Assembly (NCBI RefSeq): GCF_037943105.1
Contig: NZ_CP149803.1
Coordinates: 2,894,001-2,958,000 of the forward strand
Direction of reading: 5' to 3'
Length of the DNA stretch: 64,000 nt
DNA from: Pseudomonas sp. TMP9
GTDB lineage: Bacteria; Pseudomonadota; Gammaproteobacteria; Pseudomonadales; Pseudomonadaceae
The first letter of the stretch is position 1; each line of letters begins with the position of its first letter. The translations under genes and the position numbers were made by a program. Shown here piece after piece: positions 28,608 through 36,137 of the stretch. The notes below the pieces were generated by a model. The model saw only the letters and a program-made list of their open reading frames with translations, made no database searches and was not told the origin of the DNA.

Positions 28608-30719
28608 TTAGAAGCTGAAATCCACCTTGGTCCATAGCGTGCGCCCAGGCTCGTTGAACGCTTGCGGGTCGTCCGCTGCAAACCCGAACCCGGCGTTACC
28701 GGCCAGGTTGAGGTGCTCGCTGTAGGCTTTATCGAAGAGGTTATCCACGCCGGCACTGAGTTTGACGTCAGGCGTCAAGCGGTACGCGGTGTTCAGCGAG
28801 AACACGGCAAAGCCGCTGCTGCTGTCGAAGTCCTTGCCGACCACGTTGCCTTTGCCTTCATCCACCCGGTTCTGCGCCGCGACCACACGCCATAGAGCGC
28901 CAGCGCTCCAATCACTGCGCTCATAGGCCAAACCAAAACGCGCTTCCAGCGGCGGCGTTTGCCCCAACGGGCGATCATCCGAGCTGTTTTTGGCCCAGGC
29001 ATAGGCCACGCTGGCATCGGTTTTCCAGTTGCTGTCCAGGCGATAACTCATGCCCAGCTCGCCGCCCATGATCCGCGCGTCGATATTGCTGGCTTGCGAG
29101 CGTACATGCCCAGGCATCATCCCCGGGCCATAGCTGAAGCTGATGTAATCACGCACCTGCCCGGCATAGACCGAGGCCCAGGCTTCGAGTTTTGCACCCC
29201 GGTAGTTGATGCCCATATCCAGCTGGGTGGTTTTCTCCGGTTCCAGGCTTTCCATCGGTTGCACAAAACCAATTGGCCCGGGGCTGGCGGAGAACAACTC
29301 CCAATAATCGGGGAAGCGCTGGGTGTGGCCAAGGCCGGCATACCAGGTGGCCGGCAGGTTTTGCAGGTCCTGCTCGTAACGCACAAAGCCACTGGGCAGC
29401 GTGTCACTGCGGGTTTCATCAGCCGTGGGGTTGGCGCGGAGCGTCCCGTTCATTTGGCTGCCAAGCGTCTGCCGGTAATCCTTGACCGAGGCACGGTCCA
29501 GGCGTGCGCCGGTGACCCAGCGCTCACGCTCGCTAACCTGCCAGGTCAATTCACCGAACAGGCCGTAGTTGTGAAACTCAGCATCTTTATCCCAGTTGAA
29601 TTGGTCGTAGTCGGTATAACGCCCCATCATAAATGTGGAGGCTCGCTTGCGGTGCTCGTTACGTTGGGCATCAACGCCAGCCTTAAGCTCGACCGACTGC
29701 CAGGTCCACGTGCCCACCAAACGACCGCCCAAGGTGCGACGATCAACATTACTGGCCATGGGGTTGCGCATCATGGCCATCACATCCTGCGGATTTGGGC
29801 TGCGCAGGCTGAAGTTGTCCATCACGTGGTCGGCGTAGTTGTAATACACCTGCCCTTCGAGGCCTCGGAACACCTCGCCAAGATTCTCCAGCCGCACGCG
29901 CAGGCCGAGGCTTTCGCGCAGGAATTGGCTGCCATCCATGCCGCGCCCGGCATAACGCGCTTCACCATCACCTCGGCCGGCGCTGAGTTCGATCAGGGTG
30001 TCGTCGTTCGGCGTCCAGCCCAGCAGCATGTCGCTGTTCCATTTCTCCCAGCGCGAGGGCACGGTGTCGCCATTGCCGTCTTCATAGTCATCGGCTTGGG
30101 CGGTGTTACCGAGCACGCGGATATAACCCTGACTGCCGCCGGCAGTGGCATCAATACGGCGATCAAAACGGCCATTGGAGCCGGCTAATACGCTGCCATC
30201 GACACGCCCACCGAGGGCTTCAAAACGCGGCGTATCACGCTCAAACAAAATCGTTGCGGCCGAGGCACCTGGCCCCCACAACACGCTTTGTGGGCCTTTG
30301 ATAACGGTCAAACGGTCGAAGTTTTCCGGTGACAAGTAAGAGGTCGGTGCATCCATCCGATTGGGGCATGCGCCGAGCAACACGCCGCCGTCGCTGAGGA
30401 TGTTCAGGCGCGAGCCAAATTGCCCACGAAACAGCGGGTCACCATTGGCACCGCCGCTGCGGATGGCATTAAAGCCGGGAATGGTTTTCAGGTAGTCCGC
30501 GCCATCGGCGGCGGGCACTGGCTGGCGCGGCTGTTTGGGGTCAGTGACCACCGTCACCGGCGACTGCTGAGCGACCCCAGTCACCACTAAGGGCGGCAAC
30601 TGCAGCAGCGACGGTTCGGCGTTTTGCTCGGCATGCGCCTGAGCAGCCCAGAGCAAGCAAACATAGAGCGGCGCGAGGCGCATAGGTGCAGCACTGGTTA
30701 ACAGCGAACGAGTAAGCAT
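28608..30719 (-). CDS. oprC: TonB-dependent copper receptor (OprC-like)
   Basis: 703 residues from the ATG at 30719 (GGAATAAAT just before); signal peptide to about residue 30. Plug domain: ADYLKTIPGFNAIRSGGANG, then GACPNRMDAPTSYLSPENF. In that motif C118-x-x-x-M122 corresponds to the Cu-binding CxxxM of P. aeruginosa OprC. The C-terminal beta-barrel ends in LWTKVDFSF with the terminal aromatic residue of outer-membrane proteins. It imports copper across the outer membrane using TonB energy. Downstream in a minus-strand group with two DUF2946 proteins and a PCuAC chaperone. Confidence 0.9.
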   Translation of the reverse strand: MLTRSLLTSAAPMRLAPLYVCLLWAAQAHAEQNAEPSLLQLPPLVVTGVAQQSPVTVVTDPKQPRQPVPAADGADYLKTIPGFNAIRSGGANGDPLFRGQFGSRLNILSDGGVLLGACPNRMDAPTSYLSPENFDRLTVIKGPQSVLWGPGASAATILFERDTPRFEALGGRVDGSVLAGSNGRFDRRIDATAGGSQGYIRVLGNTAQADDYEDGNGDTVPSRWEKWNSDMLLGWTPNDDTLIELSAGRGDGEARYAGRGMDGSQFLRESLGLRVRLENLGEVFRGLEGQVYYNYADHVMDNFSLRSPNPQDVMAMMRNPMASNVDRRTLGGRLVGTWTWQSVELKAGVDAQRNEHRKRASTFMMGRYTDYDQFNWDKDAEFHNYGLFGELTWQVSERERWVTGARLDRASVKDYRQTLGSQMNGTLRANPTADETRSDTLPSGFVRYEQDLQNLPATWYAGLGHTQRFPDYWELFSASPGPIGFVQPMESLEPEKTTQLDMGINYRGAKLEAWASVYAGQVRDYISFSYGPGMMPGHVRSQASNIDARIMGGELGMSYRLDSNWKTDASVAYAWAKNSSDDRPLGQTPPLEARFGLAYERSDWSAGALWRVVAAQNRVDEGKGNVVGKDFDSSSGFAVFSLNTAYRLTPDVKLSAGVDNLFDKAYSEHLNLAGNAGFGFAADDPQAFNEPGRTLWTKVDFSF

Positions 30720-30801
30720 ATTTATTCCAAAATCGAGGCACACCAATTAATAACCGGCCGTGCTTTAGCAACATTCACGCCGGTAACAAGGGCAATTGCG
30801 A

Positions 30802-31173
30802 TCAGGAATAAACAGGCGGTGCGCGGCTGCGTGAGCCGGGAAAAATAGCTGAGCGGGCAACTCCAGAGCGAACCGGCGCGGTATGTCGGTCGACTGCCGC
30901 AGTTGCCGCCAGTGCCAGCGTCCGGCTGGAGCAACCGGTGGCGGGGCTATTGAGCAGCAAGGTGCAGTAACCGCATTTAGCCCACAGCGCTTCATCACTG
31001 AGGGCACTGGTTTGTGCGTCGCGGTGTTCGCCGCAGGCCAGCTCGTTCAGCCATGCCATATCCACAGGCTGGCTAAGTTGCGACCACAGCGGCCCGACGC
31101 TGAGCAACAACATGGCCAATAAGGCCAAGCAGGCTGAGCGGTAGCGGGCTGAACGGGGGCGACTACAGGGCAT
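30802..31173 (-). CDS. DUF2946 protein
   Basis: 123 residues from the ATG at 31173. N-terminal hydrophobic segment (LALLAMLLLSVGPLW), then a Cys/His-containing middle (ELACGEHRDAQ, KCGYCTLLL) and a second hydrophobic stretch. DUF2946 proteins are small membrane or exported proteins commonly linked to copper receptor genes; the CGYC and CGEH pairs could bind copper. 82 bases before oprC on the same strand. Confidence 0.75.
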   Translation of the reverse strand: MPCSRPRSARYRSACLALLAMLLLSVGPLWSQLSQPVDMAWLNELACGEHRDAQTSALSDEALWAKCGYCTLLLNSPATGCSSRTLALAATAAVDRHTAPVRSGVARSAIFPGSRSRAPPVYS

Positions 31174-31205
31174 CACGGTTACTCAAGCATCTCGCGCAAA
31201 TTATG

Positions 31206-31217
31206 ACCACGCGTGGT
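31206..31217. repeat. 12-base perfect palindrome upstream of the DUF2946/oprC pair
   Basis: ACCACGCGTGGT, 33 bases before the DUF2946 start on the minus strand. Position suits an operator; no regulator can be named. Confidence 0.35.
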
Positions 31218-31254
31218 TGTCACGCGATTGATAAATATCAATAAAAACTACGGA

Positions 31255-31283
31255 ACCCACTCGTTGCAGTGCAACGAGTGGGT
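31255..31283 (-). terminator. Hairpin after the PCuAC gene
   Basis: ACCCACTCGTTGC (31255-31267) and GCAACGAGTGGGT (31271-31283) form a perfect 13-bp stem with a three-base loop. On the minus strand it follows the PCuAC stop by 8 bases; TTTTTA comes about 8 bases after the stem, so the T tract is displaced. It may reduce read-through into DUF2946-oprC. Confidence 0.6.
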
Positions 31284-31290
31284 CAGCACC

Positions 31291-31773
31291 CTAGTGACTG
31301 TGCTCATCACCCTGCATAGGCTCAGCGCTAGGCGCATCGTTGTGCACATCAACCTGTACCTCTAGCTGGCCGGCCTTCTCGAAGGTCAGGGTCAGCGGGA
31401 AGCGTTCGCCGTCTTTGGCCTGCTGCTGCACGTTGAACAGCATGACGTGGTAGCCCATGGGTTCGAACTTCACCTCGCCACCGGCGGCAATGTCCACGCC
31501 CTGCACCTGCTGCATCTTCATCAGGCCATCGGCATGTACATGCTCATGCAGCTCAGCCTTACCGGCCGCCGGGGTGCTGACACTGAGCAGGCGATCCGCT
31601 TCACTGCCTTTGTTATGCACCACAAAATAAGCGGCTGCGGTCGGCGCAACCGGCGGCATCTCACGCGACCACGGGTGTTCAATGTGCAGGTTGCCCACGC
31701 TGTAGTCATGCGCGTTGGCAAACAGGCTTGGGCTAAGCAGTGCGGCAATTAGCAGGGTCTTTTTCAATAGCAT
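31291..31773 (-). CDS. PCuAC-family periplasmic copper chaperone
   Basis: 160 residues from the ATG at 31773, with AGGAG 7 bases upstream. Signal peptide MLLKKTLLIAALLSPSLFA to AHDY. The mature domain has the family pattern: HPWSREMPPVAPTAAAYFVV near residue 32, ELHEHVHADGLMKMQQV with Cu-ligand His and Met residues, and LMLFN-like end strand (YHVMLFNVQQQ). The tail EHSH adds histidines. PCuAC delivers Cu(I) to periplasmic targets such as cytochrome oxidase assembly. Between two DUF2946 genes. Confidence 0.9.
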   Translation of the reverse strand: MLLKKTLLIAALLSPSLFANAHDYSVGNLHIEHPWSREMPPVAPTAAAYFVVHNKGSEADRLLSVSTPAAGKAELHEHVHADGLMKMQQVQGVDIAAGGEVKFEPMGYHVMLFNVQQQAKDGERFPLTLTFEKAGQLEVQVDVHNDAPSAEPMQGDEHSH

Positions 31774-31975
31774 GGTGTTTCTCCTGGAGTGGACTGGCTG
31801 TCCACGGCGTAAGGTTTTATAAGGTGCATCAGCACAGGCCGGACACCTAGCAATGCCAGCGCCGAACCGGGTGGTGTTACCAATGGAAAATTGACTCACA
31901 GCTCGCGTGCGCTAGCTCGAACATACCGTGCACACACGTGAACCATGCGGTTCAACGGCGATGCTTCGGCAAAAC

Positions 31976-32362
31976 CTAGAGGGTTGAAGGTGAGGCGCGG
32001 GGATTGGCCGATGGCCAGAGGTAGCGGACCGGATGGGGGGCGAAGAAAACGCTTAACAACGCCGCGCAGCTTGCAACCAGTAAGCCTAAGAGGCCGAAGA
32101 AAGCTGCAAGAATGATCGCGCTGAACAGGCTGGCGAGAGCGCACCCCGTTCCCGTCGCGGGATTGGGTGCGACAACACCGGAGCCGTCCAGATCCGCGCC
32201 CGCACCGAAGTTACCGTCGAAAGAGCAGTACTGACTGCTCAACCCGCTGAGCTGCAAACCGGCCATTTGCCCATGGCCAATGCTGCAGGCGAACGCACTG
32301 AACAGCACGCTGAAATACAGCATCCAGGCCAGCAGGCGACGGTCAGATCGGGTTAATTTCAT
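31976..32362 (-). CDS. DUF2946 protein, second copy
   Basis: 128 residues from the ATG at 32362. Signal-like segment LLAWMLYFSVLFSAFAC, a central region with SSQYCSF and TGTGCALA, and a long hydrophobic segment (SAIILAAFFGLLGLLVASCAALL). Reads as the upstream DUF2946 member of the copper group and is the first gene of the minus-strand set (DUF2946, PCuAC, DUF2946, OprC). Function unknown. Confidence 0.75.
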   Translation of the reverse strand: MKLTRSDRRLLAWMLYFSVLFSAFACSIGHGQMAGLQLSGLSSQYCSFDGNFGAGADLDGSGVVAPNPATGTGCALASLFSAIILAAFFGLLGLLVASCAALLSVFFAPHPVRYLWPSANPRASPSTL

Positions 32363-32693
32363 GGGGCGCGACTCTAGCATTGCTCTTGCGCATCATTGGT
32401 GCGGCGCCGCTGCGATGGATTGCCGCAGCGTGCTGGCCTCAATACTAGTGTGCTGGGTGCCTGTGCGCCAACAGCTGAGCGCAAAGTGTTTACCAACACG
32501 CGCTTAATAGCAGCCGCGGTTTATTCAACGGCTCCCGCAGCACGCTAGGGGCTGCGCGCTTAATCTTGCCCTAAACGCCTTGCACTGCACTCTGCGTTTA
32601 GCGCCTAGCTCAGCTAAGCTAAGCAACATCTGCACAACTTCAGCGCTGGTAACAGCCTAAGTAGTTTTCGACTTAGCCCCTTGGTGAAACTAG
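32363..32693. other. Divergent intergenic region
   Basis: 331 bases between the copper group and the PAS/GAF sensor. It should hold both promoters. I see no ORF, hairpin terminator or recognised operator; there is only a short run of GCTAA-type repeats near 32610-32625. Confidence 0.5.
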
Positions 32694-34535
32694 ATGCGAC
32701 CTGATTTTCGAGGCCCATTGCGCTTAGCAGGCGTGTACATGCTGTTTAGTGCTCTGTGGATTTTCGGCAGCGACTATGTGCTGAATGCGCTGATCAAGAA
32801 CAGTGAGAGGGTAGCTGCTCTGCAAACCAGCAAAGGTCTGCTGTTTATTTTGCTCAGCACCGGGTTGATCTTCTTTTTCAGCCTGCGCGACCGCCATGCG
32901 CAGCGTCGGCTGCTCGATGCACTGACCCACAGCAGCCAACTGCTGCAACACACCCAACGCAATGCCGGACTCGGCAGCTGGGAATACCGCAACGGTTTCC
33001 AGCTCAGTGACGAGGCGCAGCGCCTGCTTGGCCGCGACCTTAATAGTCAGCCATGTAACGTTGAAGACCTGCTCAGTTGGCTGCACCCTGCCGAACGTCC
33101 TGCGGTGCAGCGTGCCTTGCTCGCCTTACTCGAGGACCACACGAGCATGACGGTCAGCGCTCGCCTGTTGCTGCCGCAGCAACAATCAGCCACCTGGGTG
33201 ATGCTGCGTGGAGAAGTCGTCGAGCCTGGTCGCATCCTCGGGACCTTGCAGAACATCAGTGCACAGAAACGCGATGAAAGCGCCTTGCGTGAAAGTGAGC
33301 AGCGTTTTCGGCAATTGTTTGAACAAACACCGCGAATTGCCGTGCAGGGCTACGACCGAGAACGCCGGGTCATTTATTGGAACCAGGCCAGCACACAACT
33401 CTATGGTTATGCCCTGCATGAAGTCATGGGCCGTCGCCTAGAGGAGCTGGTCGTACCGCCGCAGAACCGCAGCAAACTAATCAGCGCCGTCAATTTATGG
33501 CAACTCGGCGGGCCACCAATCCCCGCAGCTGAGGTCCAGTTGCAGCGCAAAGATGGCACTCCGATTTGGGTCTACTCCAGCCATCTTATGCTGCGTAACA
33601 GCTTCGATCAGGTGGAGATGTACTGCGTTGACATCGACCTCACCGACTATAAAAAACTGGACAGCGAACTGCAGGTCAGCGAGCACCGTTACCGCTCGCT
33701 GGTCGAGCACTTGGGTGATGCGATTTTTATCACTAATGCAGCCAACCAGCTGACCTTCCTTAACCCGGCGTGGGAGCGCATCAGTGGTTACCCCGTCCAC
33801 GAAAGCCTGGGCAGCCCACTGCAGCGATTTATGCCGGAATTGGGCCACGTCCCGCTTAACCAAAGGCTGCAAGAACTGCTCAAAGGTGACTTGGATAATC
33901 TGCGCTTGGAATGCCAGTTACTGACCCGCTGCGGCCAAGTACGCCGGGTGGAATTGCAGTTTAATTTCAATGCGCTGGAAAAGAGCCTACACGGCAGCCT
34001 ACGTGACGTGCATGAACGCTATCAAACCCTGCAGCTGCAACAGGCGCGCAATGCTGTACTGGATGAACTGCTGGCCCTGCATCCGCTGAATAGCATCCTT
34101 GTCGGCATCAGTCAGCGTCTGGAAAGGCTGCAACCGCAGATGCGCGTATCCATCATGCTGCTTGATGAATACCAACGTTTGCATGTGGGTGCAGCGCCCA
34201 GCCTGCCGGAAGCGTATTGCCACGCCATTGAAGGGATTCAAGCGGCGTTGGGCGTAGGCTCATGCGGGCATGCCGCCGCGAGTGGCGAATTAGTGATTGC
34301 CGAAGATGTCAGCCAGCACCCCAATTGGCGCGAATACCAGTCCGTTGCCCTCGCAGCCGGCCTGCATGCGTGCTGGTCGCTGCCGTTTAAAGACGATAAC
34401 GGCCACGTGCTCGGCACCTTCGGCATCTATTACCCGCACCCCACCCGGCCAAGCTCTGCGGATATCGCGCTGGTTACTGAGTTCACCCGGCTGGCGGGGC
34501 TAGCGGTGCAGTTCAGCGCCACCACGGTGAGCTGA
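32694..34535 (+). CDS. Membrane PAS-PAS-PAS-GAF sensor without a recognised output domain
   Basis: 613 residues. Two membrane helices (about 10-30 and 46-65), then three PAS-like units (about 80-200, 205-320, 330-445; ESEQRFRQLFEQTPRIAVQG and SEHRYRSLVEHLGDAIFITN mark the second and third) and a C-terminal GAF domain (about 451-610; VSIMLLDEYQRLHVGAAPSLP, VGSCGHAAASGE, GTFGIYYPHPTRPS). Proteins with this layout normally continue into a histidine kinase or GGDEF/EAL module; this one stops 10 residues after the GAF domain. The following 100 bases show no continuation in another frame. It may work through a partner, or be a truncated form. Confidence 0.85.
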   Translation: MRPDFRGPLRLAGVYMLFSALWIFGSDYVLNALIKNSERVAALQTSKGLLFILLSTGLIFFFSLRDRHAQRRLLDALTHSSQLLQHTQRNAGLGSWEYRNGFQLSDEAQRLLGRDLNSQPCNVEDLLSWLHPAERPAVQRALLALLEDHTSMTVSARLLLPQQQSATWVMLRGEVVEPGRILGTLQNISAQKRDESALRESEQRFRQLFEQTPRIAVQGYDRERRVIYWNQASTQLYGYALHEVMGRRLEELVVPPQNRSKLISAVNLWQLGGPPIPAAEVQLQRKDGTPIWVYSSHLMLRNSFDQVEMYCVDIDLTDYKKLDSELQVSEHRYRSLVEHLGDAIFITNAANQLTFLNPAWERISGYPVHESLGSPLQRFMPELGHVPLNQRLQELLKGDLDNLRLECQLLTRCGQVRRVELQFNFNALEKSLHGSLRDVHERYQTLQLQQARNAVLDELLALHPLNSILVGISQRLERLQPQMRVSIMLLDEYQRLHVGAAPSLPEAYCHAIEGIQAALGVGSCGHAAASGELVIAEDVSQHPNWREYQSVALAAGLHACWSLPFKDDNGHVLGTFGIYYPHPTRPSSADIALVTEFTRLAGLAVQFSATTVS

Positions 34536-34637
34536 GCAGACCAACAGCGCAGCGGTGGTGATCAGATTTGTTACAGGTCAATAAAGGTTCATATTGAGCG
34601 CGTAGACTGCACGTTCTTGCCTTGAGGAGATCCGTCT

Positions 34638-34817
34638 ATGAACGTTATGACCCAACCGGTAAAAACAGCTGCAGGCAGCGGCTGGCAAGTACGCATTGGT
34701 AAACAGAGCGTCACCTTCCGCAGTGAAGCCGAAGCACGCCAGTTCGTCAGCACACTGCAAACGCGCGTGAATGCGCCGCATGTTTTACCCACAGAACAAC
34801 AACGCGCTGCCAGTTAG
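34638..34817 (+). CDS. Small conserved-looking protein of unknown function, 59 residues
   Basis: Begins MNVMTQPVKTAAGSGWQVRI, then GKQSVTFRSEAEARQFVSTL, and ends in TAG at 34815. GAGGAG lies 9-10 bases before the ATG. The pattern W-Q-V-R-I-G-x-Q-S-V-x-F-x-S-x-x-E-A is regular and amphipathic, and reminiscent of short proteins annotated only in Pseudomonas. Its last four bases overlap the end of the convergent MFS gene. No function can be named. Confidence 0.75.
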   Translation: MNVMTQPVKTAAGSGWQVRIGKQSVTFRSEAEARQFVSTLQTRVNAPHVLPTEQQRAAS

Positions 34818-36004
34818 CCCAATACATGGCTCACTCCACGTTCGGCCCAGCGGGTAAATAGGGAGCAGCCAACGGCTAAAATCCCGCAGCTAAAAATCAC
34901 CACCGCAACTGGCCAGGCGCTGCCGTCATGCAGCACGCCCACCATGGCGGCAGCACTGGCGGCGATGGCGAATTGCAGGCTGCCAAGCAACGCCGACGCA
35001 CTGCCAGCATGCCGGCCTTGCCCAGCCATGGCACATGCTGAGGCATTGGGCAAAAGGATGCCCAAACAGGCAATGCAGCAGAACAGCGGAATCAGTAACG
35101 GCCACAGCGCCTGCGGCTTGGCCAGCGCCACCAGCAACAGAGCTAAGCCGGCGGCCCAGTAAAACCAGACGACTTTACCCAACCAATACCCCGGTCCATG
35201 CCGTGCGACCAACCAGGCATTCAGCTGCGCCGCCAGAATAAAACCCAACGCGTTGCTGCCAAACAGCCAGCCATAGTGCTCAGTGGGTATGCCGTACAGC
35301 TCGATAAATACGAACGGCGAACCGGCGATGTAGGCAAACATCCCGGCAACGGCAAACCCGCCTGTTAACGCATACCCAAGGAACGGCAAATTCGCCAACA
35401 GGCGCCGGTATTGCCCGAGCGCACCGCTTAAAGGCGCTGACGGCGCGTCCCTGGCCAGCGTTTCCGGCAGCCACTTAGCCACCGCCAACAGGCACAGAAA
35501 GCTAAACAGCGTCAGGCAGATAAAGATCGACGGCCAACCCAACGTACTCAGCAGCAGACCACCGGCTAACGGTGCAAGAATCGGCGCCAGCCCCATCACC
35601 AGCATCAACTGGGAAAACACCTTGGCTGAGTTGATCGGGTCGCATAAATCGCGCACCACCGCCCGCGACACCACCATGCCGGCGCAACCGCCCAATGCTT
35701 GTACAAACCGCGCCGCGATTAGCCACTCCAAACTAGGCGCCAGCGCGCAAGCCAGCGACGCCAGACTGAATAACGTCACCCCGACAAGCAGCGGCTTGCG
35801 CCGGCCGAAACGATCAGCCAGCGGGCCGTAAACCAGCTGACCAATAGCTAAGCCGATAAAGTAGACGGCCAACGACAGCTGCACATGCTCAACATCGGTA
35901 GCAAAAGCGCGGGCCAGAGCCGGGAAGCTCGGCAGGTAGAAGTCAATGGCCAGCGGCCCGAATGCGCTAAGCGCACCGAGTATCAACAAAAGACGTAACG
36001 GCAT
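34814..36004 (-). CDS. Bcr/CflA-family drug exporter (MFS)
   Basis: 396 residues from the ATG at 36004; the frame is open upstream but MPLRLLLILGALSAFGPLAI is the expected family N-terminus. Twelve hydrophobic segments; MFS loop motif GQLVYGPLADRFGRRKPLLVG near residue 55 and DFYLPSFPALA after TM1 are typical of Bcr/CflA. A proton-driven exporter of drugs or small metabolites in the inner membrane; substrate unknown. Converges on the 59-residue gene. Confidence 0.9.
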   Translation of the reverse strand: MPLRLLLILGALSAFGPLAIDFYLPSFPALARAFATDVEHVQLSLAVYFIGLAIGQLVYGPLADRFGRRKPLLVGVTLFSLASLACALAPSLEWLIAARFVQALGGCAGMVVSRAVVRDLCDPINSAKVFSQLMLVMGLAPILAPLAGGLLLSTLGWPSIFICLTLFSFLCLLAVAKWLPETLARDAPSAPLSGALGQYRRLLANLPFLGYALTGGFAVAGMFAYIAGSPFVFIELYGIPTEHYGWLFGSNALGFILAAQLNAWLVARHGPGYWLGKVVWFYWAAGLALLLVALAKPQALWPLLIPLFCCIACLGILLPNASACAMAGQGRHAGSASALLGSLQFAIAASAAAMVGVLHDGSAWPVAVVIFSCGILAVGCSLFTRWAERGVSHVLG

Positions 36005-36087
36005 GGGTATCCAGGAAAGTAAGAGCAGATGGGCCGTCGTCAATGATCCGGAGCACGTCCGCAACACTCACGACCTTGCAAATCGCT

Positions 36088-36108
36088 CCCGGATTGCATC
36101 CGGGCTAC
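36088..36108. repeat. Intergenic repeat, family C, single arm
   Basis: Identical over 21 bases to the right arm of the element at 24273-24339 (CCCGGATTGCATCCGGG plus CTAC). It lies between the MFS start and the RND pump stop. Confidence 0.8.
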
Positions 36109-36137
36109 GACCTGCCTGCCCTTCTCGAGGCGCGGGG

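Noticed and set aside
28959..30188. 409-codon plus-strand open frame opposite oprC
   Set aside because: Antisense to a complete TonB-dependent receptor; no recognisable domain.
34536..34637. Frameshifted output domain of the PAS/GAF sensor
   Set aside because: No frame in this gap encodes GGDEF, EAL or kinase motifs, and the next gene has its own ribosome site.
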